The position numbers and the translations under genes were made by a program. 64,000 nt of DNA from Zizania palustris (Eukaryota > Streptophyta > Magnoliopsida > Poales > Poaceae): positions 81,586,162-81,650,161 of the forward strand of contig JAAALK010000079.1 in the NCBI GenBank assembly GCA_019279435.1, read 5' to 3'. Under the pieces are notes generated by a model, which was not told where the DNA came from, did no database searches, and worked only from the letters and a program-made list of their open reading frames with translations. This document shows, piece by piece, positions 56,100 to 64,000 of this stretch. Position 1 is the first letter of the stretch; every line of letters starts with the position of its first letter.

Positions 56100-56633
56100 T
56101 CCGCGGAGGGAATGCCCGAATGGTCTCATGTGCCTATTTCCTTTACTGCCAGCGATGCCGCGGGGGTGAAGTTCCCCCATGCTGACCCTTTGGTCATTTC
56201 AGCAGATATAGCTGGGGTGGAAGTTTGAAGGATCCTGGTGGACGGCGGGAGCTCCACAGACATACTTTTTGTCCAGGCCTTCGACCAAATGTGCATACCT
56301 CAAAGGAATTTACTTCTAGCGGCCCGGCCACTTCAAGGTTTCGTAGGTCCGCCTCTCGATGCCCTCGGCCAAATAGGCCTCGAGGTTGCTTTCGGAGAGG
56401 GGCCTTTGGCCAGGGTGGAGGAGGTGATCTTCGACATCGTCGACGCCCCCTATGCCTACAACGCAATCTTCGGACGAGGGATGCTAAACCAGTTCGGAGC
56501 TATAGCTCATCACAACTATCTATGTCTCAAGATGCCCACGCAAGGTGGAGTTCTTACTGTTTCGGGAGACCAAGCTATAGCCCGAAGAATGGAATATGGT
56601 CACGGGCAACCCCTCGGCAAGTACATAGTGTGA
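56100..56633 (+). pseudogene. Element F aspartic protease
   Basis: The active site LVDGGSSTDILF is at about 56236, followed by DALGQIGLEVAFGEGP, APYAYNAIFGRGMLNQFGA and YLCLKMPTQGG, all typical of Tat-type proteases. A TGA stop sits just before the active-site segment at about 56226. The frame ends at 56633. The segment 55865-56100 between gag and protease has no clear domain. Confidence 0.75.
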
Positions 56634-57072
56634 TGGAGCACACCGAAGAGGTTCCAGAGTATTCGAACTCTTCGAAGGGCCTTTCCCTTAAGCCAAGCTC
56701 GGAAGGTTATGTCGTGACGAAGATAATTCTGAAGGATGGCAAAGAATACCCAATACAGTTTGGCAAGGGGCTATCTCCGGAGATAGCTGCCTCGTTGGAA
56801 GAAGTAGTCAAGCAAAATTTGGACATCTTTGCCTGGACTGACGAAGACATCACCGGGGTTGATCGGAGTATCATCGAGCACAACTTGCTCGTCAACCCGA
56901 AGGCTAGGCCAGTACGCCAGGGGCTCCGTAAGCTGTCTGCGGAAAGAGCAGGCCTCACCAAGATCGAAGTGGAAAAATTGTTAAGGGCTGGCATCATCAG
57001 GGAGGTAGCCCATACCGAATGGTTGGCAAACCCTGTTTTTGTCAGGAAAAAGGACTCGAGCAAGTGGCACAT
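56634..57072 (+). pseudogene. Element F reverse transcriptase N-terminus, cut by element G
   Basis: It encodes KPSSEGYVVTKIILKDGKEY, FGKGLSPEIAASLEEVVKQN, LDIFAWTDEDITGVD, then RT motifs QGLRKLSAERAGLTKIEVEK and EWLANPVFVRKKDSSKWH. It is open up to the insertion point at 57072. The last intact residues fall just before the first palm aspartate. The flanking five bases CACAT should recur at the far end of element G. Confidence 0.8.
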
Positions 57073-60000
57073 TGTAACACCCCAGAAATTAAAAGAAATA
57101 AAATAAAAAGAAAGAATTATTTAAATCATTTTTGGATTTATTATTAAAAGGAAATTCACAAAAGAACCCAAATAAAGCCAAACAGGGAGAAATACTCAAA
57201 ATTTGGACTTGAAAAATTTATGAGATGAACTAAAGACCAAAATATAATTTTAGGAATTTTTACAGATTTTTATCAATAGGGATTCAACCCTTAATCAAAT
57301 ATATGAATTACTGGAATTATTTTAAATCAGAAATCAATTTTAATCCTTAATGGGCCTCAACCCCGAATCCTCCCTCAGCCCGGCCCAGCCCATCCATGAG
57401 CCACTGACGAGTGGGTCCCGCTTGTCGGCACAACTTCCCCCCTCTCTCTTCCGCGCCCGTCCCCGCTCGGCCCCACACGGCAGTCACCCGCGGCCCTCCC
57501 TGTTTCTCTGACGCGTGGGGACCGCCTGTGGTTTTTCCACTTTCGGGTCGCCCACTGACAGGTGGGGGCCACCTGTCAGCTCCGTCTTCCTCCTTGGAAG
57601 GGGATCCCCCTTCCCTCTCGCCGGCGATCCCTTTCCAATTTTTCACCGCCGGCCGCCCGACCACACCCGATCACTCTCGGATTCCCTTCCCCGACCGCCC
57701 CCGACCTCCTTCCATCAGAACTCAACGCGTTTTTACGCTTATGGAAGCAAATCCGAGCAAAAAAGGAACCTCGTCGGAGTTAGGAATTAAACCTTCGGGT
57801 TCCTCGACATTTCTTGCCATCCGGACGCCGGCAAGCCCCTATATATACCCTCAACCTCACCGCACTCAATCCACACCGCCGTAGCCCGAACCCTAGCCAT
57901 CCAGAGCGCTTCCCCCTCCACTTTCAATTTTTCCCCTCTGTTCAACTCCGGCAAGCCGTCGCCGTCAACTCCGGCCACCTCCGCCCTAGCCACTGCTACC
58001 CGAGTGACCGTCGACAAACCCCCATCCTCGGCCACCCCTTCATTGGCCTTGGAACCCGCCGGATCATCGTCGCTGACGAGCTCCCCGAAGGCCTCCTTCG
58101 TCTACCCCTCGCCGTCGTCGCCGTCCGTCGCCAACCTTCACCGCCGAAGGTACCATCATGACCCCCATCCCCTCCGCGTTCCATTTTTGGCCATAGCTAG
58201 GCCCCTAGACCTTCGCCGCCACCGTCGCCGTCGCACCCGAAGTCCCGCCGTCGCCGGAGACGAAGGGTACAAGCCCCTTACGCACGTGGCGTGCCGGACG
58301 CACTCACGGCCGTTCGATCTGTGATGAACGGCTAGGATTATAACCCACCCAGGTTTAATCCGAGGCGTCCATCCAGTCAAACCGGTACCAAGGCATCTGG
58401 GCCGTTGATCGTTATTTAAAATCTTGACTTGATCTCGTGCGTCCACGTATACCCCTTCGCCACGTTTTAATCTGGGCCGTTCAATCTCATTAAAACCCCC
58501 CGCCTCAGATCTGGCCGCTGGATCCAGATCCAACGGTCCAGATCCGATCGGTCCACGCGCATAGTCACGGGTTCACGGTGAGCCTGGTTCACCGTGGACC
58601 AGAACCCTTTTTCAGTTTAAATAAAATTCAGAAAATAGTTTCAACTTTGAAAATTCATATCTTGCTCATTTTAACTCCAAATTTCACCATTCAAATTTTG
58701 TTAGAACCAGAATAATATTCTCTACACATTAATGCCATAAAAACAGTATGTTTCTGTTACCCAAAATATTATTAATAAATAAATGAATAAAAATCCCTTG
58801 GGATTAAAATTAATTATACAGAAAATAAATTAGGGAAAATCCTAAAAAGATAAACTCCACTGTTTTATGCAAAAACTCAGAATAATAAAATATGACTTCA
58901 CATAAAAACACCCACAACTATGTATGTTCTTCTATTTGGTGATTTTTATCTGTTTATTGAATGTATTATTTATTTTTCCGTATCGAGAAGACTACGAGTT
59001 CGTCGAGGAGCAGGAGTTCTACCCCGAGGTTCCTCCATCCCCCTTTGCTGATCAAGGCAAGTCATCGACCATCTCTGTGGAAACAGTTGATCATAATTGA
59101 GCCCATGTTTTAATAACTTATCGCTATAACCCATAGGTTAATATTGCATTAGTCAAATACTCAAGCCTTACACTTATATTTATTAGATCCATGTCCTTGT
59201 GTGCAAACCCAAGCCATGCTTATTGAGCCATAACTCCTTGTCACTCTACTATAAAAGTATTAGCTAGTGCCCAATGTACCGGCACAACTGCTATAGGTTA
59301 AAAAGAACGAGTCGTAGATAGCTGGATTCTGTATATGAATTTCCCTGTTATTCTCGTCTCTGGACTCTGTTGGAGTTGGCTAGGTTATAAGTATGGTGGG
59401 TTCCGGGTGCAAGCTCGGGCACTGGTTTGTCGCACTCGGGGCACTATAAGGACCGGTCTGCGGGATCTGTTGCAAAGCACTTCCGTACCAACCACAAGTC
59501 TAATGGGTAAGTCCTAACTGGAAGTATGGAATACTCTGGCTCGATGCACCATAGAGGAGGGGGCAAGGGGCTAGCCTGCGGGCGACTTGTACCGACGAGG
59601 CTCAAGGGGGGGTATGGTGGGGCTCCGATGCGTCGGGACACCATATGAAACCCATAAGAGGGTGCTATTGAGTCGGGGAGGACTATATGGAAGGTTTTGG
59701 CACGAGTTCCCGTGTGATGGGTCATCTCGTTACACTTCGGTGTAGGTGATGAGTGCGTGCCTTGTGGGTACAGTGGTACATCTCTGATCAGAGTAATTTA
59801 ATCTTTTCGAAAAGCCGAGCCTACGGTCAAGGGCGGGTTGTGTGACTACTCGCAGTTAGTTTACAATTGTTTGAATGATCAAGTTATTCATGGCACGTAA
59901 GGACTGTTGAGCGAGGTGGGGCTGACTGTACCCCTCGAGTTAGAAGATGATGATACACATGCACAGGTTTACTTTTCCGTACTAATAAATTGCTCTCATT

Positions 60001-60377
60001 TAAAGCTTTACAATTATGCTGCTTCCGCAAAATTAGCCACTATCTCCCTTGTTATTATCTTGCATTATATTTGCATTCGGTGGCTTGCTGAGTACATCTG
60101 TACTCACCCCGTTGACTTACAACATCAGAGCCCGTCTACTACGAGGAGGATGAATGTCTGGAGTAGCGACCCAGTCAAGGCGAGACTGGAAGGAGGCATT
60201 CATCTAGGACCCTTGTTTTATTAGTTTCTCTTCACCTTTATTCACTTTTGTATTAATGCGGTCTACGAACCGTGAATGATTGTCCGTATTATACGTGGTC
60301 GCATGATGAACGTCTTGTTTTATTGATTTTCTATGGAATTTCAATAAAGTCCTGATTTATTAAATCGGGGCGCGACA
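57073..60377 (+). repeat. Element G 5' LTR (3305 bases)
   Basis: TGTAACACCCC...GGGCGCGACA ends. A TATA-like CCCTATATATACC is at about 57837, so the transcript would start near 57870, leaving a very long downstream LTR part. The first 280 bases are A/T-rich, 57350-58620 is GC-rich, and the rest is mixed. Short open frames within it show no known domain and are not called genes. Confidence 0.85.
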
Positions 60378-60380
60378 AGA

Positions 60381-60392
60381 TGGTATCAGAGC
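60381..60392 (+). other. Element G primer-binding site
   Basis: TGGTATCAGAGC three bases after the LTR end, complementary to initiator tRNA-Met. Confidence 0.9.
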
Positions 60393-60515
60393 CGACTTGA
60401 CTGTAGGAAGCCAAACAGACCTGACCCTAGGACCTATATTTACTATATTTTCTTACAAACACTGCTTATCCTCTCATCTTCCAAGGTTTTCACAAAAATT
60501 TTCTCTCTTTTGTAG

Positions 60516-61322
60516 ATGCCGGTTCACACCATGAGCGGGACTCTTCGTGACGAGGCCGGATTCATTCGCGAGCTGCGCATGCTCGTCAGCTTCCTTGGAT
60601 TTGAGCATGAGCCGATGTACCATGGAGTCTTCCCCGACGAGGAAGAAAGCTTCTGCGAGGTCACCGTCGTCGTCCAGCCCTCCCCTCAGACCGCTCACAC
60701 CTACCGCGGAGGGGGACCTACCTTCCTGGTTGCCAGCCAGCGCACCGCTCTCCAGGCACTCACGGAGCTCCGGATGATCTACGACAGCGAGCTCTACGAC
60801 ACGGACTTTCGCTTCGTGCCTCTTCGCACTCCAGGGAGTCCCCACAGCGTCTTCGTCAGCACACTCTCCCAGCGCCATTCTGCGATTGGTCATACCATGC
60901 GCTTGTTGGAGGCCATGGATGATCTCCATTACGAGGCACTGCAGGACGCCAATGGACAGCGCGACACCATCAGCTTCTACCGACACTCTTCCGAGGATCT
61001 GAACCGCGAGAACGGAGAGCTTCGTCGCCGCGTCCAGCAGGGACATCGCTTGGCTGCCGAGGCAGAAGAGCTACGGCGCCAAAATGAGCTCCTTCGGCAG
61101 CGTGTCGCCACCAACCCACAGCTCCGCTACCAGATCGAGGAATTGAAGAAGGACATAGAGGAGATCGCACCTATTCTGCCTCGCAGGAAGAAACCCCTTC
61201 GAATCCCCACTGTGAGGCCCAAGAGGATCTCCCGCAGCGCACCACCCGCCGGACCGTCCAGCTCCTCGAACCCGACCGTCTCCCACGAGCCCGAGATCGA
61301 GCCGTCCCCCGAGCTACCATAG
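60516..61322 (+). CDS. Element G ORF0, coiled-coil protein of unknown function
   Basis: 268 codons, uninterrupted, from the first ATG after the primer site (MPVHTMSGTLRDEAGFIREL). The first roughly 110 residues form a globular-looking part (SFLGFEHEPMYHGVFPDEEE, FLVASQRTALQALTELRMIY). Residues about 150-225 are a predicted coiled coil (DLNRENGELRRRVQQGH, EELRRQNELLRQRV, IEELKKDIEEI). The tail is basic then Pro/Ser-rich (PRRKKPLRIPTVRPKRISRS). An ORF in this place is described for rice RIRE3/RIRE8 elements, but its role is not known. It is the only retroelement frame in the window without a break. The first half may relate to a plant domain of unknown function; no function is claimed. Confidence 0.75.
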   Translation: MPVHTMSGTLRDEAGFIRELRMLVSFLGFEHEPMYHGVFPDEEESFCEVTVVVQPSPQTAHTYRGGGPTFLVASQRTALQALTELRMIYDSELYDTDFRFVPLRTPGSPHSVFVSTLSQRHSAIGHTMRLLEAMDDLHYEALQDANGQRDTISFYRHSSEDLNRENGELRRRVQQGHRLAAEAEELRRQNELLRQRVATNPQLRYQIEELKKDIEEIAPILPRRKKPLRIPTVRPKRISRSAPPAGPSSSSNPTVSHEPEIEPSPELP

Positions 61323-61501
61323 ACGTAGTTTTACGGTTGATTGTTATTTTCATTTTTTTTGCTTGCTTGTATTAGCATTCATGTCAAAACATAAGGCATG
61401 AATGAAGAATTAAATAAATGTAACCGCAAGAACGGTACTCTTTTGAAATAAAATATAAAGAAGTTCACTAAAATAAATGTGTCTACTCTGAAAACTCCAG
61501 G

Positions 61502-62690
61502 ATGACCAACACTCAGGGTTCTGACGCTCCTCAGAACGGAGGAGAGAGTGGCAACTTGCCACAATGGGGAGCCACCGGGCAAAGGCAAGCCCCGGTCGCC
61601 AACCACCCCACTCTGGCCGAGATGATGGCCACACAAAACCAGCTGGTCTCAGCCCTTCTGCACCAGATGCAGCAGCAGCAGCAGATGCAAGAGCAGCAGG
61701 CTCATCTCTTCCGCCTCCACCAACAGCCCGAGCTGCCCCGACCCGCCACACCAGCTCCCGCGTCCCAGCTTTCGGAGTTCCTCCGAGTCCGCCCCCCGAC
61801 CTTCTCGAGCACCACCAACCCATGGAGGCTGGGGATTGGTTGCGAGCTGTCGAGAAGAAGCTCGATCTGCTGACCTGCACCGAGCAGGAGAGGGTGGCCT
61901 TCGCCACCCACCAGCTTCATGGTCCCGCCGCAGAGTGGTGGGACAATCACCGCGAGACTCTACCCGAGGGCCACGCCCATACTTGGGCAGAGTTCTCGGC
62001 CGCCTTTCGTGCCGCCCACATCCCCGACGGCATCATCGCCCAGAAGCAACAAGAGTTCCGAGACCTGCAGCAGGGGAGCAGGTCTGTCACAGAGTACCTG
62101 CACGAGTTCAACCGTCTGGCCAGGTACGCACCTGAGGAGGTCCGTACGGATGCGGCCAGACAGGCCAAGTTCCTCCGGGGACTGAAGGATGAGCTGTCCC
62201 TACAGCTTATCTCCGGAGATTTCACCAACTTCCAAAAGTTGGTGAACAAGGCTATCATGCAGGAGACCCAGCAGAACAAGGTCGACCTGAAGAAGAAGCG
62301 AATGATTGCCTTCAGGCAAAACCAGGGCATGGCCCAGAGACCCCGTTTTGCTCCACCTCCACCAGCACAGCAGTACCACCCCCGCCCAGTGTATCGTCCG
62401 GCGCCACCAGCCGCTAATGCCGGAGCCAGCCAACCTTGTCCCGCTCCCGCAGCACCAACCGTCCCAGCTGCCCCGGCCAAGAAGCCGGAAGTTTTGAGAG
62501 ACAGGCATGGCAAGCCTGTAGTATGCTTCAACTGCCGCCAGGAGGGACACTACTCCCATCAGTGCCCTCATCCCAAGCGTGCTCAAGGCGTCGCCTCCAA
62601 CCCCGCCGTCCGCGCCAAGGTGAACCACGTCACCGCGGAGGAAGCCCAGGCCGCACCAGAGATTGTCATGGGTAAGTTTATGGTTCATTC
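61502..62690 (+). pseudogene. Element G gag, one frame break
   Basis: It starts MTNTQGSDAPQNGGESG at 61502, with a Gln-rich run (HQMQQQQQMQEQQ). The frame breaks within the C-run near 61818, where the conserved frame continues as EAGDWLRAVEKKLDLLTCTE. The retrotransposon gag core follows (AAEWWDNHRETLPEGH, WAEFSAAFRAAHIPDGIIAQ, FRDLQQGSRSVTEYLHEFNR), then a Pro/Ala-rich tract and one CCHC zinc knuckle CFNCRQEGHYSHQC at about 62527. The apparent longer frame starting at 61564 is out of frame before the break. Confidence 0.85.
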
Positions 62691-64000
62691 ATCGCTTGCA
62701 GTGGTATTATTTGACACCAGAGCTACCCACTCCTTTATATCAACTGCTTTTGTGGAAAATAATGCCCTGGACATAAGCGAACTACCCAGGCCAGTATTGA
62801 TAGCTACCCCGAGCAAGCAAACCCTCGCCTGTTCCTATAGTCCAAGGGTATGGGTAGAAATCCAAGGCACGATATTTTGGGCCGACCCCATTTTAATAGA
62901 ATGTCAAGGTTTGGATCTCATTCTAGGGATGGATTGGCTAAATAAACATCAAGGAGTGATAGAATGTGCCCAGAGAAAAGTGACTGTGACTAATGAAGAA
63001 GGGACTATAGTCACATTCCAAATGCCAAGCATGAAGGCTGGAAGGACAAGACTACATCAGATTACCTTGGAAGAGATACCAGTAGTCAGTGAGTACCTGG
63101 ACGTATTCCCTGAGGATCTACCAGGGATGCCACCTAAGAGAGACATCGAGTTCAGGATTGACTTGGTGCCCGGAACCACCCCTATTTATAAGCGACCATA
63201 CGGATGGCCGCCAATGAGTTAGCTGAGATGAAGCAGCAGTTGGAGGATCTCGAGAAGAAAGGCTACATCAGACCTAGCACATCGCCATGGGGTGCTCCCC
63301 GTCATCTTCGTCGAGAAGAAAGAAGACAAGGCAAAGCGTATGTGTGTGGATTATCGCGCTTTGAATGAAGTAACAATCAAGAATAAGTACCCGTTGCCTC
63401 AGATCGATGATCTCTTCAACCAGCTAAAAGGAGCTACAGTATTCTCGAAGATCGACTTGCATTCTGGTTATCACCAGTTACGGATCCGAGAGGAGGACAT
63501 ACCCAAGACTGCCTTCACTACCCGTTATGGATTATATGAGTGCACGGTTATGTCCTTTGGATTGACCAACGCCCCGGCATTCTTCATGAATATGATGAAT
63601 AAAGTGTTCATGGAGTATTTGGACAAGTTCATCGTGGTCTTCATAGACGACATCCTCATTTACTCCAAGGACCAGAAGGAGCACGAGGCTCACCTCCGGT
63701 TAACCTTAGGAAAGTTAAGGGAACACCAATTGTATGCCAATTACAGCAAATGCAAGTTTTGTACGGCAGAAGTAAAGTTCCTTGGACACATCATCTCTGC
63801 GCAAGGAATCGCAGTAGACCCTGCCACCGTGGAAGCAGTTACGGATTGGCTGCCACCCACGAACGTATCTGAGATACGAAGTTTTCTGGGTTTGGCCGGA
63901 TATTATCGGAGGTTCATTGAGAATTTTTCCAAGATAGCCAAGCCAATGACCAAGTTGTTGCAGAAAGGAGAGAAGTTTGAATGGACTCCTGAATGCGAGG
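62691..64000 (+). pseudogene. Element G pol: protease and reverse transcriptase (continues past the window)
   Basis: The protease has VVLFDTRATHSFIS, where the family reads DTG; here the glycine of the active site is Arg. It continues IECQGLDLILGMDWLNKHQG. The pre-RT linker reads VVSEYLDVFPEDLPGMPPKR. Frame breaks occur near 63199 and 63296. The RT then reads cleanly: MCVDYRALNEVTIKNKYPLP, FSKIDLHSGYHQLRIREEDI, FGLTNAPAFFMNMMNKVF and an intact catalytic VVFIDDILIYSK, on to FLGLAGYYRRFIENFSKIAK at the edge. The FIDDIL and DLHSGYHQLRI forms are those of chromoviruses. Confidence 0.85.

Larger units (their letters stand above)
53873..57072 (+). mobile_element. Element F: Ty3/gypsy (Tat-like) element, 5' part
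   Basis: LTR 53873-54367, primer site from 54369, gag, protease and RT start in the plus orientation. It inserted into element E and is interrupted at 57072 by element G; the remainder should lie right of the window. The pre-RT linker (DIFAWTDEDITGVD) and TGGCGCCG-type primer site fit Tat-lineage elements of a different family from A, B and C. Confidence 0.8.
57073..64000 (+). mobile_element. Element G: long-LTR Ty3/gypsy chromovirus (Tekay/RIRE3-like), 5' part
   Basis: LTR 57073-60377, primer site TGGTATCAGAGC, an extra ORF (60516-61322), gag, protease and RT up to the window edge. An LTR over 3 kb, the TGTAACACCCC start and an ORF before gag fit the rice RIRE3/RIRE8 type. The frame is broken about three times between 61800 and 63300, mostly in short homopolymers. 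It is the outermost and so the youngest insertion of the E-F-G stack. Confidence 0.85.

Noticed and set aside
57411..58324. Proline-rich plus-strand frames in the element G LTR as genes
   Set aside because: They overlap each other in several frames, span the TATA region, have no domain, and reflect the C-rich composition.
60474..61046. Minus-strand 190-codon frame opposite ORF0
   Set aside because: It is the antisense of the GC-rich ORF0, with no recognisable domain; the plus-strand ORF has the primer-site and gag context.
1..64000. tRNA, rRNA or small structured RNA genes
   Set aside because: No cloverleaf with A and B boxes or rRNA core sequence was recognised by eye. The only tRNA-related words are primer-binding sites.

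Overview
This is plant nuclear DNA, most likely from a grass close to rice. The evidence is one long intron-rich gene with a very GC-rich first exon, surrounded by nested plant LTR retrotransposons. These include a Ty3/gypsy element with an extra ORF upstream of gag, a layout described for the rice RIRE3/RIRE8 group. The species cannot be fixed from the sequence alone.

Layout. 1-647: edge of a TGTAACACCCC-type gypsy LTR (element H), inserted in element A. 648-9362: minus-strand Tat-lineage gypsy element A, decayed, with a plus-strand solo LTR of its own family lodged in its gag (6702-8034). 9363-10880: gene-free, with one fold-back repeat. 11086-24953: the only host gene, 15 inferred exons on the plus strand, encoding a CPSF_A/DDB1/SF3B3-family beta-propeller protein of the Arabidopsis At3g11960 type. 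Its introns hold a short LTR element (12604-14495), fold-back elements and tandem duplications, and exon 10 carries a one-base frame break. 25920-42425: Tat-lineage element B (minus), missing most of its 5' LTR and gag, and split by a young Ty1/copia element D (29748-40588, minus, two nearly equal 1.97-kb LTRs, target duplication CATTC). About 42640-53872: an old plus-strand copia element E, split inside gag by Tat-lineage element C (44549-53032, minus, target duplication GAACA, protease and most of RT deleted) and cut again by Tat-lineage element F (53873-57072, plus). Element F is in turn split by element G (57073 to past 64000, plus, 3.3-kb LTR, ORF0, gag, protease, RT).

Nesting gives relative ages: E is older than C and F, F is older than G, B is older than D, and A is older than both its solo LTR and H. 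Apart from the one host gene, essentially all coding sequence belongs to retrotransposons, and nearly every retroelement ORF is broken.

The most interesting signal is a set of dense, dispersed, short palindromic motifs. CGGTC(A/T)GACCG is in element A and its solo LTR, CGGAA(G/C)TTCCG in copia element E, and CCGAAG/CTTCGG palindromes in elements B, C and D. Elements A, B and C are one family with matching LTR ends and coding order. They carry the motif at the same sites (LTR, gag-protease spacer, RNase H-integrase spacer) but with a different motif word. This resembles a rapidly switching sequence-recognition system; its function is unknown and novelty could not be checked here. A second theme is one-base indels, mostly in homopolymers, in the host gene and in young elements alike, which could be real decay or assembly error.
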